A stretch of DNA of 64,000 nucleotides from Streptomyces sp. NBC_00457 (lineage in GTDB: Bacteria > Actinomycetota > Actinomycetes > Streptomycetales > Streptomycetaceae), in contig NZ_CP107905.1 in NCBI RefSeq assembly GCF_036014015.1, forward strand, positions 4,712,001 through 4,776,000, given 5' to 3'. Shown piece by piece: positions 54,628 to 63,197 of the stretch. Position 1 is the stretch's first letter. Every line of letters starts with the position of its first letter. The notes beneath the pieces are model-generated. The model was given only the letters and a program-made list of their open reading frames with translations, did no database searches and had not been told where the DNA came from. Made by a program: the position numbers and the translations under genes.

Positions 54628-56040
54628 ATGACGACAGCTCCCGCCGACTCCTCCGGCACGATCGCCCCCGAGTACGGCGACAAGGTCATCGCCGTCGAGA
54701 CGGCGGGCTCGGAACCCATCCCCGACGCCGAACGGCACGGCGCTCCCCTGCAGTTGCTGTGGACGTGGGCGTCTCCGAACATCGAGTTCGCGACCGTCTA
54801 CATCGGCGTGATCTCGGTCCTCTTCTTCGGGCTGACCTTCTGGCAGGCGACGGCGGCGCTGCTGCTGGGCACGGCGCTCGGGGCGCTGACGCACGGGATC
54901 CTGTCGCTGGACGGCCCGCGGTTCGGGGTTCCGCAGATGGCGATCGGGCGCTTCTCCTTCGGGTTCAAGGGGAATCTGCTGCCCTCCGGGGTGAACGCGC
55001 TGGTGGCCGGTGTCGGCTGGTTCGCCGTGAACAGTGTGAGCGCCGCCTTCGCGCTCAACACCCTGACCGGTCTGCGTCCGCTCCCCTCCCTCCTGTTGGT
55101 GGTGGCGGCCGAGATCGTGATCGGCTTCATCGGCCACAACTTCGTCCACGCCTTCGAGAAGTACGCGTTCCCGGCCCTCGCGGTGATCTTCCTGCTGGCC
55201 GGGGTGTGGACCTTCAAGGAGGCGGACCTCGCCGCCCCCGGCGCGGGCGGCGGCATCGGCGGCTTCCTGCTCGCCTTCAGCGCGGCCTGGGGCTACACGG
55301 CGGGCTGGAACCCGGGCGCCTCCGACTACTCCCGCTATCTCCCACGCACGGCGAACCGCTTCCGCACGGCCCTGTACCCGGCCGTCGGCCTCTTCGTCTC
55401 CGTGGCGGTGGTCTCCGTGATCGGCGCGGCGTCGGCGACGATCGTCGCCCCCGAGGGCGCCACCCCGACCGGCGCCTTCACGGGCCATCTCCCGGGCTGG
55501 CTCAGCGACTTGGTCCTGCTCGCCATCATCCTCGGCGCGGTCTCCGCGAACGCCCTGAACGTCTACTCCTCCGCCATGTCGGTCACCTCCCTCGGCCTGA
55601 AGCTGCCCGTGTGGCTCGGGCGCGGCGCGATCGTCGTGCTGTGCGGTCTCGCGGGTACGGCGGCGGCGTGGGCGTCACTCGCGGACGCGGGGCACGCGTA
55701 CGAGGCGTTCCTGCTGGTGATCGCGTACTGGGTGGGCCCGTGGCTCGGGGTCGTCCTGGTCGAGCGGTGGCTCCGGGCGCGGACGCCGGCCGAGGACCTG
55801 GCGCCACGGCTCGGCGACCGCACCTTCACCAACTGGCCCGGTGTCGCCGCCCTGTTGACCGGCATCGTGGTGTCCGTGCCGTTCTTCTCCAACCAGGAGA
55901 AGTACGTCGGCTGGGTGCCCGAGCAGTGGCCGTCCTTCGGCGACATCACGTGCCTGGTCGGGTTCGCGGTGAGCGCGGGGCTGTACGCGGCCCTGCGGGC
56001 CAGGGCTCAGGCGAAGGAGGCGGACGCGAAGAAGCAGTGA
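54628..56040 (+). CDS. NCS1 family purine-cytosine permease
   Basis: 470 aa with twelve helices. NCS1 features include LLWTWASPNIEFATVYIG, a long loop, and WNPGASDYSRYLP, which carries the conserved substrate-binding region after helix 6. It probably imports cytosine, uracil or purines. A PucR regulator, a cytosine deaminase and a dioxygenase lie 1.2 to 3 kb downstream, so nucleobase use is a likely theme. ATG 54628 has no clear ribosome site. Confidence 0.88.
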   Translation: MTTAPADSSGTIAPEYGDKVIAVETAGSEPIPDAERHGAPLQLLWTWASPNIEFATVYIGVISVLFFGLTFWQATAALLLGTALGALTHGILSLDGPRFGVPQMAIGRFSFGFKGNLLPSGVNALVAGVGWFAVNSVSAAFALNTLTGLRPLPSLLLVVAAEIVIGFIGHNFVHAFEKYAFPALAVIFLLAGVWTFKEADLAAPGAGGGIGGFLLAFSAAWGYTAGWNPGASDYSRYLPRTANRFRTALYPAVGLFVSVAVVSVIGAASATIVAPEGATPTGAFTGHLPGWLSDLVLLAIILGAVSANALNVYSSAMSVTSLGLKLPVWLGRGAIVVLCGLAGTAAAWASLADAGHAYEAFLLVIAYWVGPWLGVVLVERWLRARTPAEDLAPRLGDRTFTNWPGVAALLTGIVVSVPFFSNQEKYVGWVPEQWPSFGDITCLVGFAVSAGLYAALRARAQAKEADAKKQ

Positions 56041-56050
56041 GCGCCCGGTC

Positions 56051-56716
56051 TCACTCGAGGCGGGCCGGTGCCTCGTGGATCGGCCCCGTGTGCTCCACCT
56101 CGATGTACTTCTCCCCGAACGTCTTCTTCAGGATCGGCTCGGCCTTCGCCGGATCGTCGACGCCCACGCTCACGAAGCCCTCCGAGTCGACCCCGACCGT
56201 ACGCATCTGAAACGTGCCCTCCCAACGCTGCATGTCCTCACTGATCCGCCCGGCGAGCGCGTCCAGGGTCGTGCGGTTGACGTCGGTGTCGTGCAGCCGG
56301 ATCGTCACGCCCTTCTCGGCGGCCCCGCAGAGGTCGGCGTCGAGCGCGGCGGACGGAATGCGCCAGACCTTGGCCGTCTCGTGGCGCCGGTCGACGGCCA
56401 GCCCTGTGAAGGCGGCGGCGTGACGGCGCTGGGCGAGGTCGATGTAGGCGAGCGTCCGGTCCAGCGGGGTGTCGCTGGCGCCCTTGGGTGTGCCCGGGAG
56501 GCCGGGCAGACTGCCGGTGGGCTGAGTCCCGACGCACTCGGTCACGCCACCGGACGACGGCGACGTGTCCTTGGCCCCGGCGGGATCCGCCTTGAGCCCC
56601 CCGTCCTTGAGCCCCCCGTCGGTGTGCCCGGTCTCCAGCGCGTCGATCCACAGACCGGCGGCCAACGTCACAGCGGCGGTACCGATGGCGGCCGTAATCC
56701 ACGTACGGTGCTTCAT
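56051..56716 (-). CDS. Hypothetical exported protein
   Basis: 221 aa. An N-terminal helix (about 6-24) likely anchors or exports it; a Gly/Asp/Lys linker with the small repeat DGGLKDGGLK follows. The globular part (about 85-221) has predicted alpha/beta alternation with no domain I recognise. C61 and C130 are the only cysteines. It is convergent with the permease gene, 10 bases apart, and divergent from a GNAT gene. Its function is unknown. Confidence 0.75.
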   Translation of the reverse strand: MKHRTWITAAIGTAAVTLAAGLWIDALETGHTDGGLKDGGLKADPAGAKDTSPSSGGVTECVGTQPTGSLPGLPGTPKGASDTPLDRTLAYIDLAQRRHAAAFTGLAVDRRHETAKVWRIPSAALDADLCGAAEKGVTIRLHDTDVNRTTLDALAGRISEDMQRWEGTFQMRTVGVDSEGFVSVGVDDPAKAEPILKKTFGEKYIEVEHTGPIHEAPARLE

Positions 56717-56797
56717 GTCCCCCTCCGTCCCTCACAGTTGGTACTGAGACGGGGGAACGGGCGGAAGCGTTCGGGCGGATCCCAGCACAATGCGCAC

Positions 56798-57265
56798 ATG
56801 CAGAGCAGCAGCAACATCACGATCCGCCCGGCCGGCCCTCGGGACCTGGAAGCCGTCGCCGGGCTCCGCTGGCAGTGGATCGTCGAGAATGACCCAGAAG
56901 TCGACATCCAACGCGCCGATTTCCTACGGCACTTCACCACCTGGGCCCGCGAGAACGCCGCCTCGCACACGTGCACCGTCCTGGTCCGCGACGACACGGT
57001 CATCGGCATGGCGTGGCTGGCCGTCCTCCCCCGCGTGCCGAGCCCGCGCGCGCTCGACCGGGCCTCGGGCGATCTGCAATGCGTGTACGTCGTACCGGAG
57101 GAGCGCAACAGCGGCCTGGGCGCCAGTCTCCTCGACGCGGTGCTGAACCGTGCCCGCACGCTCGGGCTCGAACGGGTCACCGTGCACTCCAGCCCCCGCG
57201 CGATCCCCGCCTATGCCCGCAGTGGTTTCGAGAACTCCCCCCGGCTGCTGCACACCCGCCCCTGA
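56798..57265 (+). CDS. GNAT family N-acetyltransferase
   Basis: 155 aa. The acetyl-CoA binding region VYVVPEERNSGLGASLLDAVLNRA is at about 92-115, and the ending AIPAYARSGFENSPRLLHTRP is a normal GNAT C-terminus. The substrate is unknown. ATG 56798 is the first start at the family N-terminus (MQSSSNITIRPAGPRDLEAV). It is convergent with the PucR gene. Confidence 0.88.
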   Translation: MQSSSNITIRPAGPRDLEAVAGLRWQWIVENDPEVDIQRADFLRHFTTWARENAASHTCTVLVRDDTVIGMAWLAVLPRVPSPRALDRASGDLQCVYVVPEERNSGLGASLLDAVLNRARTLGLERVTVHSSPRAIPAYARSGFENSPRLLHTRP

Positions 57266-57274
57266 CCCCCGATC

Positions 57275-58546
57275 TCAGGCCACGGTCCGCAGCCCGCCTC
57301 CCACAGCCGCCCCCATCCCCCGCATCACCCGGTGCGCACAGGCCGCCGCCAGCAGTTCCCCCAACAGATCCGGGTCGTCGATCTCCAGGCCCAGCAGGGA
57401 CTCGATCCGCTCCAGCCGCTGGTACAGCGACTGCCGGCCGATGTGCAGCAGCGCCGCCGTCCGGGTCGGTGAGCAGCCGTGCCGCAGGTGGACCTCCAGG
57501 GTGCGGACGAGGTCGCTCGGGTGGGCCGCCTCCCAGGCGAGCAGGGGGCCGAGTGCGTGCTGGACCATGCCCGTGAGCCGTTCCCGGTTGGCGTCCACGC
57601 CGCCCCTCGTCAACTCCCGTTCCAGGGCGAGGGCGCGGGAGGAGGTGACGAGGGGGCCGTCCGGTGCCCCGGGTTCCGGGGGCGGCACGGTCAGCGCGAG
57701 TTCCAGTGTCGTACGGGCCGCCCGCAGCGTGTCGCTCCAGCGCAGCCAGCCGCCGGCGTCGACCGCGGGCCCTATGGCCACGGTGAACCCCGGGGCGGCG
57801 GCCGTACGGAACGCTTCCTGGACCGCCCGCACCGGGTCCCGTCCGCTGCCCGGGCGAGACTGCGCAGGCAGCGCCAGGAGAGCCAGTACGTCACCCGGGA
57901 AGGCGGCCCGCAGCACGCCCGCCCCGCCCAGCAGCCGTGCCGCCCGGTCCACGGCGCCCACCTCGCGTGTGCCGTGCAGCGAGACGCCGATCAGGCGTGA
58001 CCCGGGGCCCGGGTGGAATCCCGCGAGCGCGGCCCGCGCCTCCACCTCCGGCTGGTTCAGCGCCGCCCGGTTCGCCAGATCCGCCAGCAGCGCGGCCGTG
58101 TGGTCATCACCCCACGGTCGTACAAGTGCATGCCGGTCGGACAGACCCCGCGCGACGATCGCCCGGTTCGCGGCCTCCGTGATCCGTACGAAGGGCACGA
58201 CCCGGTGCAGGGCCAGCAGCGGCAGCCCCACCCGGCCCGCCTCGTCGATGACCTCGGGGGGCATGCTGGGCAGCGAGCGGCCCACCTCCACCGCAAGACC
58301 GGTCGCGTCCCGGGCGGCCAGTTCGCGCACATACCGCCGGCGGACCTCCTCGTCCGCGTCCGTGAGCCCGAAGCCGTTGGTCAGCAGCAGCTCGCCGCCG
58401 TCGAGGAAGTTGGCGCCCTCGTAGACCTCACTGGAGTGCACCCAGCGCACGGGACGGTCGAGTGCGCCCGCGCCGGCCAGCAGCTCGGGCTCGGCCGCGC
58501 GCACCGGGTCGAGGGCCAGGACTTCACGGAGGGTGAGTGCGGGCAC
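57275..58546 (-). CDS. PucR family transcriptional regulator
   Basis: 423 aa. The N-terminal PucR sensor domain (about 1-125, ALTLREVLALDPVRAAEPEL and VRWVHSSEVYEGANFLDGGE) is followed by a GGDEF-like middle region and a C-terminal helix-turn-helix (CSPTRTAALLHIGRQSLYQR). PucR proteins control purine or related nitrogen-base catabolism. It is divergent from the cytosine deaminase-dioxygenase pair and so likely regulates them. GTG 58546 has a strong GGAGG 5 bases upstream. Confidence 0.92.
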   Translation of the reverse strand: MPALTLREVLALDPVRAAEPELLAGAGALDRPVRWVHSSEVYEGANFLDGGELLLTNGFGLTDADEEVRRRYVRELAARDATGLAVEVGRSLPSMPPEVIDEAGRVGLPLLALHRVVPFVRITEAANRAIVARGLSDRHALVRPWGDDHTAALLADLANRAALNQPEVEARAALAGFHPGPGSRLIGVSLHGTREVGAVDRAARLLGGAGVLRAAFPGDVLALLALPAQSRPGSGRDPVRAVQEAFRTAAAPGFTVAIGPAVDAGGWLRWSDTLRAARTTLELALTVPPPEPGAPDGPLVTSSRALALERELTRGGVDANRERLTGMVQHALGPLLAWEAAHPSDLVRTLEVHLRHGCSPTRTAALLHIGRQSLYQRLERIESLLGLEIDDPDLLGELLAAACAHRVMRGMGAAVGGGLRTVA

Positions 58547-58645
58547 AGGAACCTCCAGGGCGCTGACATTCCGTCCGGCTACGGGCTGCCCGGAGAGTAC
58601 TTTCCGCACGTTGCCCCGGTGTTTCCGCGCCAGCAGAGTGGACCC

Positions 58646-59095
58646 ATGGATCAGGCACAGGCACACACCTGGCTCACCACCGCGATCGAAGAGGCCCGCG
58701 CCGGGCTCGCCGAGGGCGGCATCCCGATCGGCGCCGCGCTCTACGACGCCGACGGCACGCTCCTCGGCCGCGGCCACAACCGGCGGGTCCAGGACGGCGA
58801 CCCGTCCATGCATGCGGAGACGGCCGCGTTCCGTGCTGCGGGACGGCAGCGGTCGTATCGCGGGACGACGATGGTGACGACGCTCTCGCCCTGCTGGTAC
58901 TGCTCGGGACTGGTCCGGCAGTTCGGCATCTCACGGGTGCTGATCGGCGAGGCGGCCACCTTCCACGGCGGCCACGACTGGCTCGCCGAGCACGGTGTCG
59001 AGATCGTGCTCCTGGACGATCCCGAGTGCGTCGGCATGATGCGCGACTTCATCAAGAACAATCCGGCCCTGTGGAATGAGGACATCGGTGACTGA
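58646..59095 (+). CDS. Cytosine/nucleobase deaminase, yeast FCY1-like
   Basis: 149 aa zinc deaminase of the CDA superfamily. The zinc and catalytic residues are H56 and E58 (MHAE) with C83 and C86 (SPCWYC). Length, the SPCxxC context and the C-terminal DDPECVGMMRDFIKNNPALW followed by NEDIGD closely recall yeast cytosine deaminase, which ends in a similar DIG tail, rather than E. coli CodA. It should convert cytosine to uracil, though related members act on other bases. Its stop overlaps the dioxygenase start region. Confidence 0.85.
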   Translation: MDQAQAHTWLTTAIEEARAGLAEGGIPIGAALYDADGTLLGRGHNRRVQDGDPSMHAETAAFRAAGRQRSYRGTTMVTTLSPCWYCSGLVRQFGISRVLIGEAATFHGGHDWLAEHGVEIVLLDDPECVGMMRDFIKNNPALWNEDIGD

Positions 59096-60053
59096 GCCCC
59101 GTATCCCCACGATCGACCTGAAGCCCTGGTTCGACGGCGATCCGGAGGTCCGGGCGCGGATCGCCCGTACCGTCGACGAGGCGCTGCAGACCGCCGGTTT
59201 CCTGCTCGTCACCGGGCACGGTGTGGACCCTTCGCTGCGCTCCCGGATCCGCGAGGCCGCGAAGGCGTTCTTCGCGCTGCCCGTCGAGGTCAAGCAGGCC
59301 TACGCCGCGAAGGTCGGCGGGCGCGGCTGGCTCGGGCCGGGGGCGGAGGCCAACGGGTACTCGGAGGGGACGGAGACCCCGCCGGACCTGAAGGAGTCGC
59401 TGACCTTCGCGACGCACGAGCCGTTCGAGGACCCGGAGACCAACGCGGAGTGGTATGCGCCGAATGTCTGGCCGGCGGAGGTGCCGGAGCTTCAGCGGCT
59501 CTGCGAGGAGTATCTGGCGCGGATGGCCGACCTGGAGAAGACGCTTCTGTCCCTCCTCGGTGAGGCCCTCGGGCTCGAACCCGGCTTCTTCTCCCGGCAC
59601 ATGGACCATCCGACGTACGGCTTCAACATCAACTGGTACCCGGGCACGGACGTCATCGGCGCACCCGCGCCGGGCCAGTTCCGCATCGGCCCGCACACCG
59701 ACTTCGGCACGGTGACGATCCTCGACCGGCAGGCCGGCAAGGGGGGTCTGCAGGTCTTCACGGACGAGGGCGGCTGGGAGGACGCGCCGTACGACCCGGC
59801 GGCCTTCACCATCAACATCGGTGACCTGATGGCCCGTTGGACCGGCGACCGCTGGCGCTCCGGCCGCCATCGCGTCCTCCCGCCGCCCGCCGACGCACCC
59901 ACCGAGGAGCTGATGTCCCTCGTCTACTTCGGCGAGTGCACCCCGGGCACCCTCGTGGAGTCCGTACCGGCACCGGTGGGGCGGGTGGCGTACGAGCCGG
60001 TCGACTCGCATGTGTATCTGCGGGGGAAGCTGGACTCGATCACCGTCGACTGA
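59088..60053 (+). CDS. Isopenicillin-N-synthase-like iron dioxygenase
   Basis: 321 aa with DIOX_N and 2OG-Fe(II) domains. The iron triad is H203, D205 (HTDFG) and H261 (GRHRVLPP). The RxS motif that normally binds 2-oxoglutarate is not recognisable; the aligned stretch reads EELMSLVYF (about 273-281), with Leu in the Arg position. The linked deaminase and PucR regulator suggest a nucleobase or related ring substrate (fungal thymine hydroxylase belongs to this family), but this is not proven. GTG 59088 has GAGGA upstream; ATG 59076 is possible. Confidence 0.82.
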   Translation: MTEPRIPTIDLKPWFDGDPEVRARIARTVDEALQTAGFLLVTGHGVDPSLRSRIREAAKAFFALPVEVKQAYAAKVGGRGWLGPGAEANGYSEGTETPPDLKESLTFATHEPFEDPETNAEWYAPNVWPAEVPELQRLCEEYLARMADLEKTLLSLLGEALGLEPGFFSRHMDHPTYGFNINWYPGTDVIGAPAPGQFRIGPHTDFGTVTILDRQAGKGGLQVFTDEGGWEDAPYDPAAFTINIGDLMARWTGDRWRSGRHRVLPPPADAPTEELMSLVYFGECTPGTLVESVPAPVGRVAYEPVDSHVYLRGKLDSITVD

Positions 60054-60095
60054 ATCACCGTCTACTGAATCACCGTCTACTGAATCACCGTCGAC
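60038..60095. repeat. 15-bp tandem repeat over the dioxygenase stop codon
   Basis: The last codons of the dioxygenase plus its stop are repeated: TGAATCACCGTC[T/G]AC at 60051-60065, 60066-60080 and 60081-60095, after a near copy GATCACCGTCGAC at 60038-60050. Each unit brings an in-frame TGA. The final unit also contains the stop codon (60085-60087) of the convergent SRPBCC gene. Confidence 0.92.
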
Positions 60096-60486
60096 TGACG
60101 TTCTCGATCAGCCGCTCGAACCGCGCCCGCCACCGCTGCTCCGACTCCCGCTCGCCCCGGAACTCATGGGTGAAGCGGAGCGTGCTGCCCTCTTCACCGG
60201 CGCGCTCGAGATGGAACCTGAGCCGGCCGCCGCTCTCCACCGTGTACTCGGCGATCCGCTCCACGTCCCAGGCGGTGACTCTCCCGGAGCCGACGTCACG
60301 CAGGGTGACCGCGCCGCCGAGGCGGGGTTCGAGGACATCGGCCGGGGTGAACCAGGCGGCGAGGCCTTCCGCGGTGGCGAGGGCGGGCCAGACCGTCTCC
60401 ATGGGCCTCGGGAGCCGCACCAGGAAGTGCAGTAGGTGCGTGCTCCCCTGGATCCGGCTGGCGCCCTGCTCGATGGAACGGGTCAT
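60085..60486 (-). CDS. SRPBCC (START/AHSA1-like) protein
   Basis: 133 aa hydrophobic-pocket protein. The AHSA1-like signature is LPRPMETVWPALATAEGLAA followed by WFTPADV, and RLIENVSRR ends the protein. It may bind a small lipid or act as a polyketide-cyclase-like fold; the ligand is unknown. The stop lies inside the 15-bp repeat shared with the dioxygenase end. Confidence 0.82.
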   Translation of the reverse strand: MTRSIEQGASRIQGSTHLLHFLVRLPRPMETVWPALATAEGLAAWFTPADVLEPRLGGAVTLRDVGSGRVTAWDVERIAEYTVESGGRLRFHLERAGEEGSTLRFTHEFRGERESEQRWRARFERLIENVSRR

Positions 60487-60524
60487 GACACCAGCCTGAC
60501 CCGTGACGCCGGGTTGCGCACGTG

Positions 60525-61418
60525 TTAGGGACGCTCACCCCGCTTGTCCACGAGCGTCCGCTCCAGGATCGCGGTGCGCCCCATCACGTCGCCCTTCTCG
60601 AAGCCCGACTGGAGATCCTCGACGGCCACTTCCCGCTCGCCGAGGAACTTCATGGTCTTCTTGTCGAAGATCAGCTCGACCCGCTCCCCATCGTCCACCC
60701 GGGCGACCGCCACGCCGTGCCGCCCGGCCGCGTCGACGGCGTCGTCGATCACGAAGACGCCGGAGATCTTCCCGGCCGCCCGGTAGAGGGCCGCTGCCTG
60801 GGCCGGCGGCATCAGGGACTCGCGGGCGAGGTCGCCGACGAGGACGAAATTGGCCTCGTCCTTGCTGTCGCTGCCCTCGCTCACACTGTTCAGCCAGTCG
60901 AACATCCGGTCCGGATCGGTGGGCAGGGTCTGGAGGTGCCGGTAGTTGGTGTTGGACGGGATGCCGGGGGTGTTCTTCTCCAGCAGCTCGTGGTCGGCGC
61001 GGACGACGGGGTCGTGCAGCATGCCCTGCTCGCTGCCGTCCACCGACAGCCACACCTCGCGCTCGTGGATCGGTTCGAGGAACGCGGGCTTGCCCTCCTC
61101 ATGCACGCTCCAGCCGACCTTGCTCTTGATGTACACGAACTGGTCGTCACGGATCTTCAGCGTGTCCGCCTGCTCGGCGGCCAGCGCGATGTCCTCCAGC
61201 AGCGCCACGGCCTCCTTCGAGGCGTCCGGCGTCGACTGGGACGGCGCGGCGAGGGTCAGGGTCACGGCGGTCACGGCCGCGACGGCGCCCGCCACGAGCG
61301 CGGGCCGCAGCCACGTGCCGGTCCGTCGTACGGGTGCCTGCCGGATCTCGGTCATCAGATGCTCCTTGAGGAGTCGGTGACGGCCCGGCGGAAGGTCGCG
61401 TTCGGGAAGCTGGTTCAT
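60525..61418 (-). CDS. CU044_5270 family membrane protein, putative anti-sigma partner
   Basis: 297 aa. A short cytoplasmic N-terminus (MNQLPERDLPPGRHRLLKEH), one membrane helix (about 37-57) and a large extracytoplasmic domain with FVYIKSKVGWSVHEEG and GRHGVAVARVDD match the CU044_5270 pattern. These proteins are regularly encoded just after ECF sigma factor genes and are thought to regulate them. The ATG overlaps the sigma gene stop by 4 bases. Confidence 0.87.
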   Translation of the reverse strand: MNQLPERDLPPGRHRLLKEHLMTEIRQAPVRRTGTWLRPALVAGAVAAVTAVTLTLAAPSQSTPDASKEAVALLEDIALAAEQADTLKIRDDQFVYIKSKVGWSVHEEGKPAFLEPIHEREVWLSVDGSEQGMLHDPVVRADHELLEKNTPGIPSNTNYRHLQTLPTDPDRMFDWLNSVSEGSDSKDEANFVLVGDLARESLMPPAQAAALYRAAGKISGVFVIDDAVDAAGRHGVAVARVDDGERVELIFDKKTMKFLGEREVAVEDLQSGFEKGDVMGRTAILERTLVDKRGERP

Positions 61419-62020
61419 CGGTTTCCCTCCCTGATGGGCCAGACCGCGGTGGCGCGGTCACCTCTCATCTGTCCGTCCAGAGAAGCCGGTTCCATATGTT
61501 TCGCGAATTTTGTCCGCGCCCGCGAAAGCCGCGATCGTACGGTCCCGACGGGCACCCCCAGCGCCTCGGCCGCCGCCTCGTAGCCCAGCCCCGACCACAC
61601 GCACAGCGCCAGCACTTCCCGCTCGGCCCGCCGCAGCTTCGCCAACGCGGTCCGTACGGCGGCCAGTTGCGCCGCGTCGTCCAGCCGGCCGGCGACGTCG
61701 TCGGCGAAGTCCCGTACGTCCTCGGCGGGTGGCAGACGGGCGACGGCCGCCGCGTGCCTTCGGGCGGTGCGGCGGGTGTTGCGGGTGACGTTGGTGGCGA
61801 TGCCGAGCAGCCACGGCCGCAGCGAGCCGCCCTCCTCGTCGAGCCGCTCACGCAGCCGCCAGGCGTCCAGGAAGGTCAGCGAGACGACGTCCTCGGCCGT
61901 GCTCCACTCCCCCGTCAGCCGGAAGGCATGGTTGTACACGGAGCGTGCGTACGCGTCGAAGAGGTCGCCGAAGGCGTTGTGGTCCCCCGCGCGGATCCGT
62001 TTGCGCAGATTCGTATCCAC
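61415..62020 (-). CDS. ECF RNA polymerase sigma factor
   Basis: 201 aa. Region 2 is at about 10-75 (FGDLFDAYARSVYNHAFRLT, TAEDVVSLTFLDAWRLR) and region 4 at about 118-170 (LRRAEREVLALCVWSGLGYE, VPVGTVRSRLSRARTKF). It belongs to the Streptomyces ECF group coupled to CU044_5270-type membrane proteins. The start is GTG 62020. Its target promoters are unknown. Confidence 0.9.
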   Translation of the reverse strand: MDTNLRKRIRAGDHNAFGDLFDAYARSVYNHAFRLTGEWSTAEDVVSLTFLDAWRLRERLDEEGGSLRPWLLGIATNVTRNTRRTARRHAAAVARLPPAEDVRDFADDVAGRLDDAAQLAAVRTALAKLRRAEREVLALCVWSGLGYEAAAEALGVPVGTVRSRLSRARTKFAKHMEPASLDGQMRGDRATAVWPIREGNR

Positions 62021-62043
62021 GCCTCTTTACCTGTCCGTACGAC

Positions 62044-62084
62044 GAAGGCCGGTTCCGTGACTCACGTCACATGAACCGGCCTTC
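62044..62084. terminator. Long hairpin terminator between ccsB and the sigma gene
   Basis: GAAGGCCGGTTC (62044-62055) and GAACCGGCCTTC (62073-62084) pair perfectly over 12 bases. Within the loop GTGAC (62057-62061) pairs with GTCAC (62066-62070). It lies 13 bases beyond the ccsB stop and just upstream of the sigma gene, on whose leader it may also act. Confidence 0.85.
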
Positions 62085-62096
62085 ACCGTAAGGGAC

Positions 62097-63197
62097 TCAG
62101 ACGCCCGCGTACGAGTGCTTGCCCGAGACGAAGATGTTGACGCCGTAGTAGTTGAACAGCCAGCAGCCGAAGGCGAGCAGGGCCAGGTAGGCGGCCTTGC
62201 GGCCCTTCCAGCCGGCGGTGGCGCGGGCGTGCAGGTAGCAGGCGTAGGCGACCCAGGTGATGAAGGACCACGTCTCCTTGGGGTCCCAGCCCCAGTAGCG
62301 GCCCCACGCGTCGCCCGCCCAGATCGCGCCCGCGATGATCGTGAACGTCCACAGCGGGAAGACGGCCGCGTTGACGCGGTACGAGAACTTGTCCAGGGAG
62401 GCCGACGCGGGCAGGCGGTCGAGGACGGAGTTCGCGAAGCGGCCGGGCGTGCCGCCGGTGGCGAGCTTGTTCTCGTAACTGTCCTTGAAGAGGTACAGGA
62501 TCGTGGAGACCGCGCCGACGTAGAAGACCGCGCCGCAGAAGATCGCCGTCGAGACGTGGATGTACAGCCAGTACGAGTGAAGGGCGGGAACCAACTGGTC
62601 GCTGGCGGTGTACAAGACAGTGACGGCCAGGCCGAGATCGAGGAGGACCGTGGTGATCAGGAAGAGTCCGAGCCAGCGGATGTTCTTCTTCAGCGCGAGC
62701 AGTGCGAGGTACACACCGACGGCGACCGTCGAGAAGGTGATGTTGAACTCGTACATGTTGCCCCACGGCGCCCGCTGCACCGACAGGGCCCGGGCGAGCA
62801 CACCGCCGAACTCGATCAGAAACGCGAGGACGGTGAGGGAGATGGCGATACGCCCGTAGAGGTCGCCCTGCTCGTCCCCGCCGTGCGCCCCCGGCCCGTC
62901 GGGCACATCCCGCGCACCCGCCGCGGCCCGTACGACGACCTTCGGCCGCTCCAGTACGGCGGCCCCGCCCGCCGTCTTCACCGCGACGGCCGGCGCTTTC
63001 GCCGCGGACTTCTTCTGCGTGGTCAGCGCGGCGGCCGTCCGGCCGACCTTGCTGCGGCTGCCGAGAAGCCATTCGGCGATATAGGCGAAGAAGGCCAGCG
63101 TGTAGACGGCCATCGCCGAGTAGATCAGCGTGTTGCTGAGGCTCGCGAGGTTTTCGTTGGTCGCGGCGGCGAGATCGGTTGCGGCGGCGAGAGTCAC
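62097..63197 (-). CDS. ccsB: Cytochrome c biogenesis protein CcsB/ResC
   Basis: 366 aa membrane protein of system II cytochrome c maturation that presents haem for attachment outside the cell. The haem-handling WWD-type motif WGRYWGWDPKETWSFITWV is near residue 300, with histidines in flanking helices (LHSYWLYIHVS and the terminal region). A hydrophilic loop of about 75 residues after the first helix (KKSAAKAPAVAVKTAGGAAV) is usual in actinobacteria. The GTG start overlaps the resB stop (GTGA). Confidence 0.93.
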   Translation of the reverse strand: MTLAAATDLAAATNENLASLSNTLIYSAMAVYTLAFFAYIAEWLLGSRSKVGRTAAALTTQKKSAAKAPAVAVKTAGGAAVLERPKVVVRAAAGARDVPDGPGAHGGDEQGDLYGRIAISLTVLAFLIEFGGVLARALSVQRAPWGNMYEFNITFSTVAVGVYLALLALKKNIRWLGLFLITTVLLDLGLAVTVLYTASDQLVPALHSYWLYIHVSTAIFCGAVFYVGAVSTILYLFKDSYENKLATGGTPGRFANSVLDRLPASASLDKFSYRVNAAVFPLWTFTIIAGAIWAGDAWGRYWGWDPKETWSFITWVAYACYLHARATAGWKGRKAAYLALLAFGCWLFNYYGVNIFVSGKHSYAGV

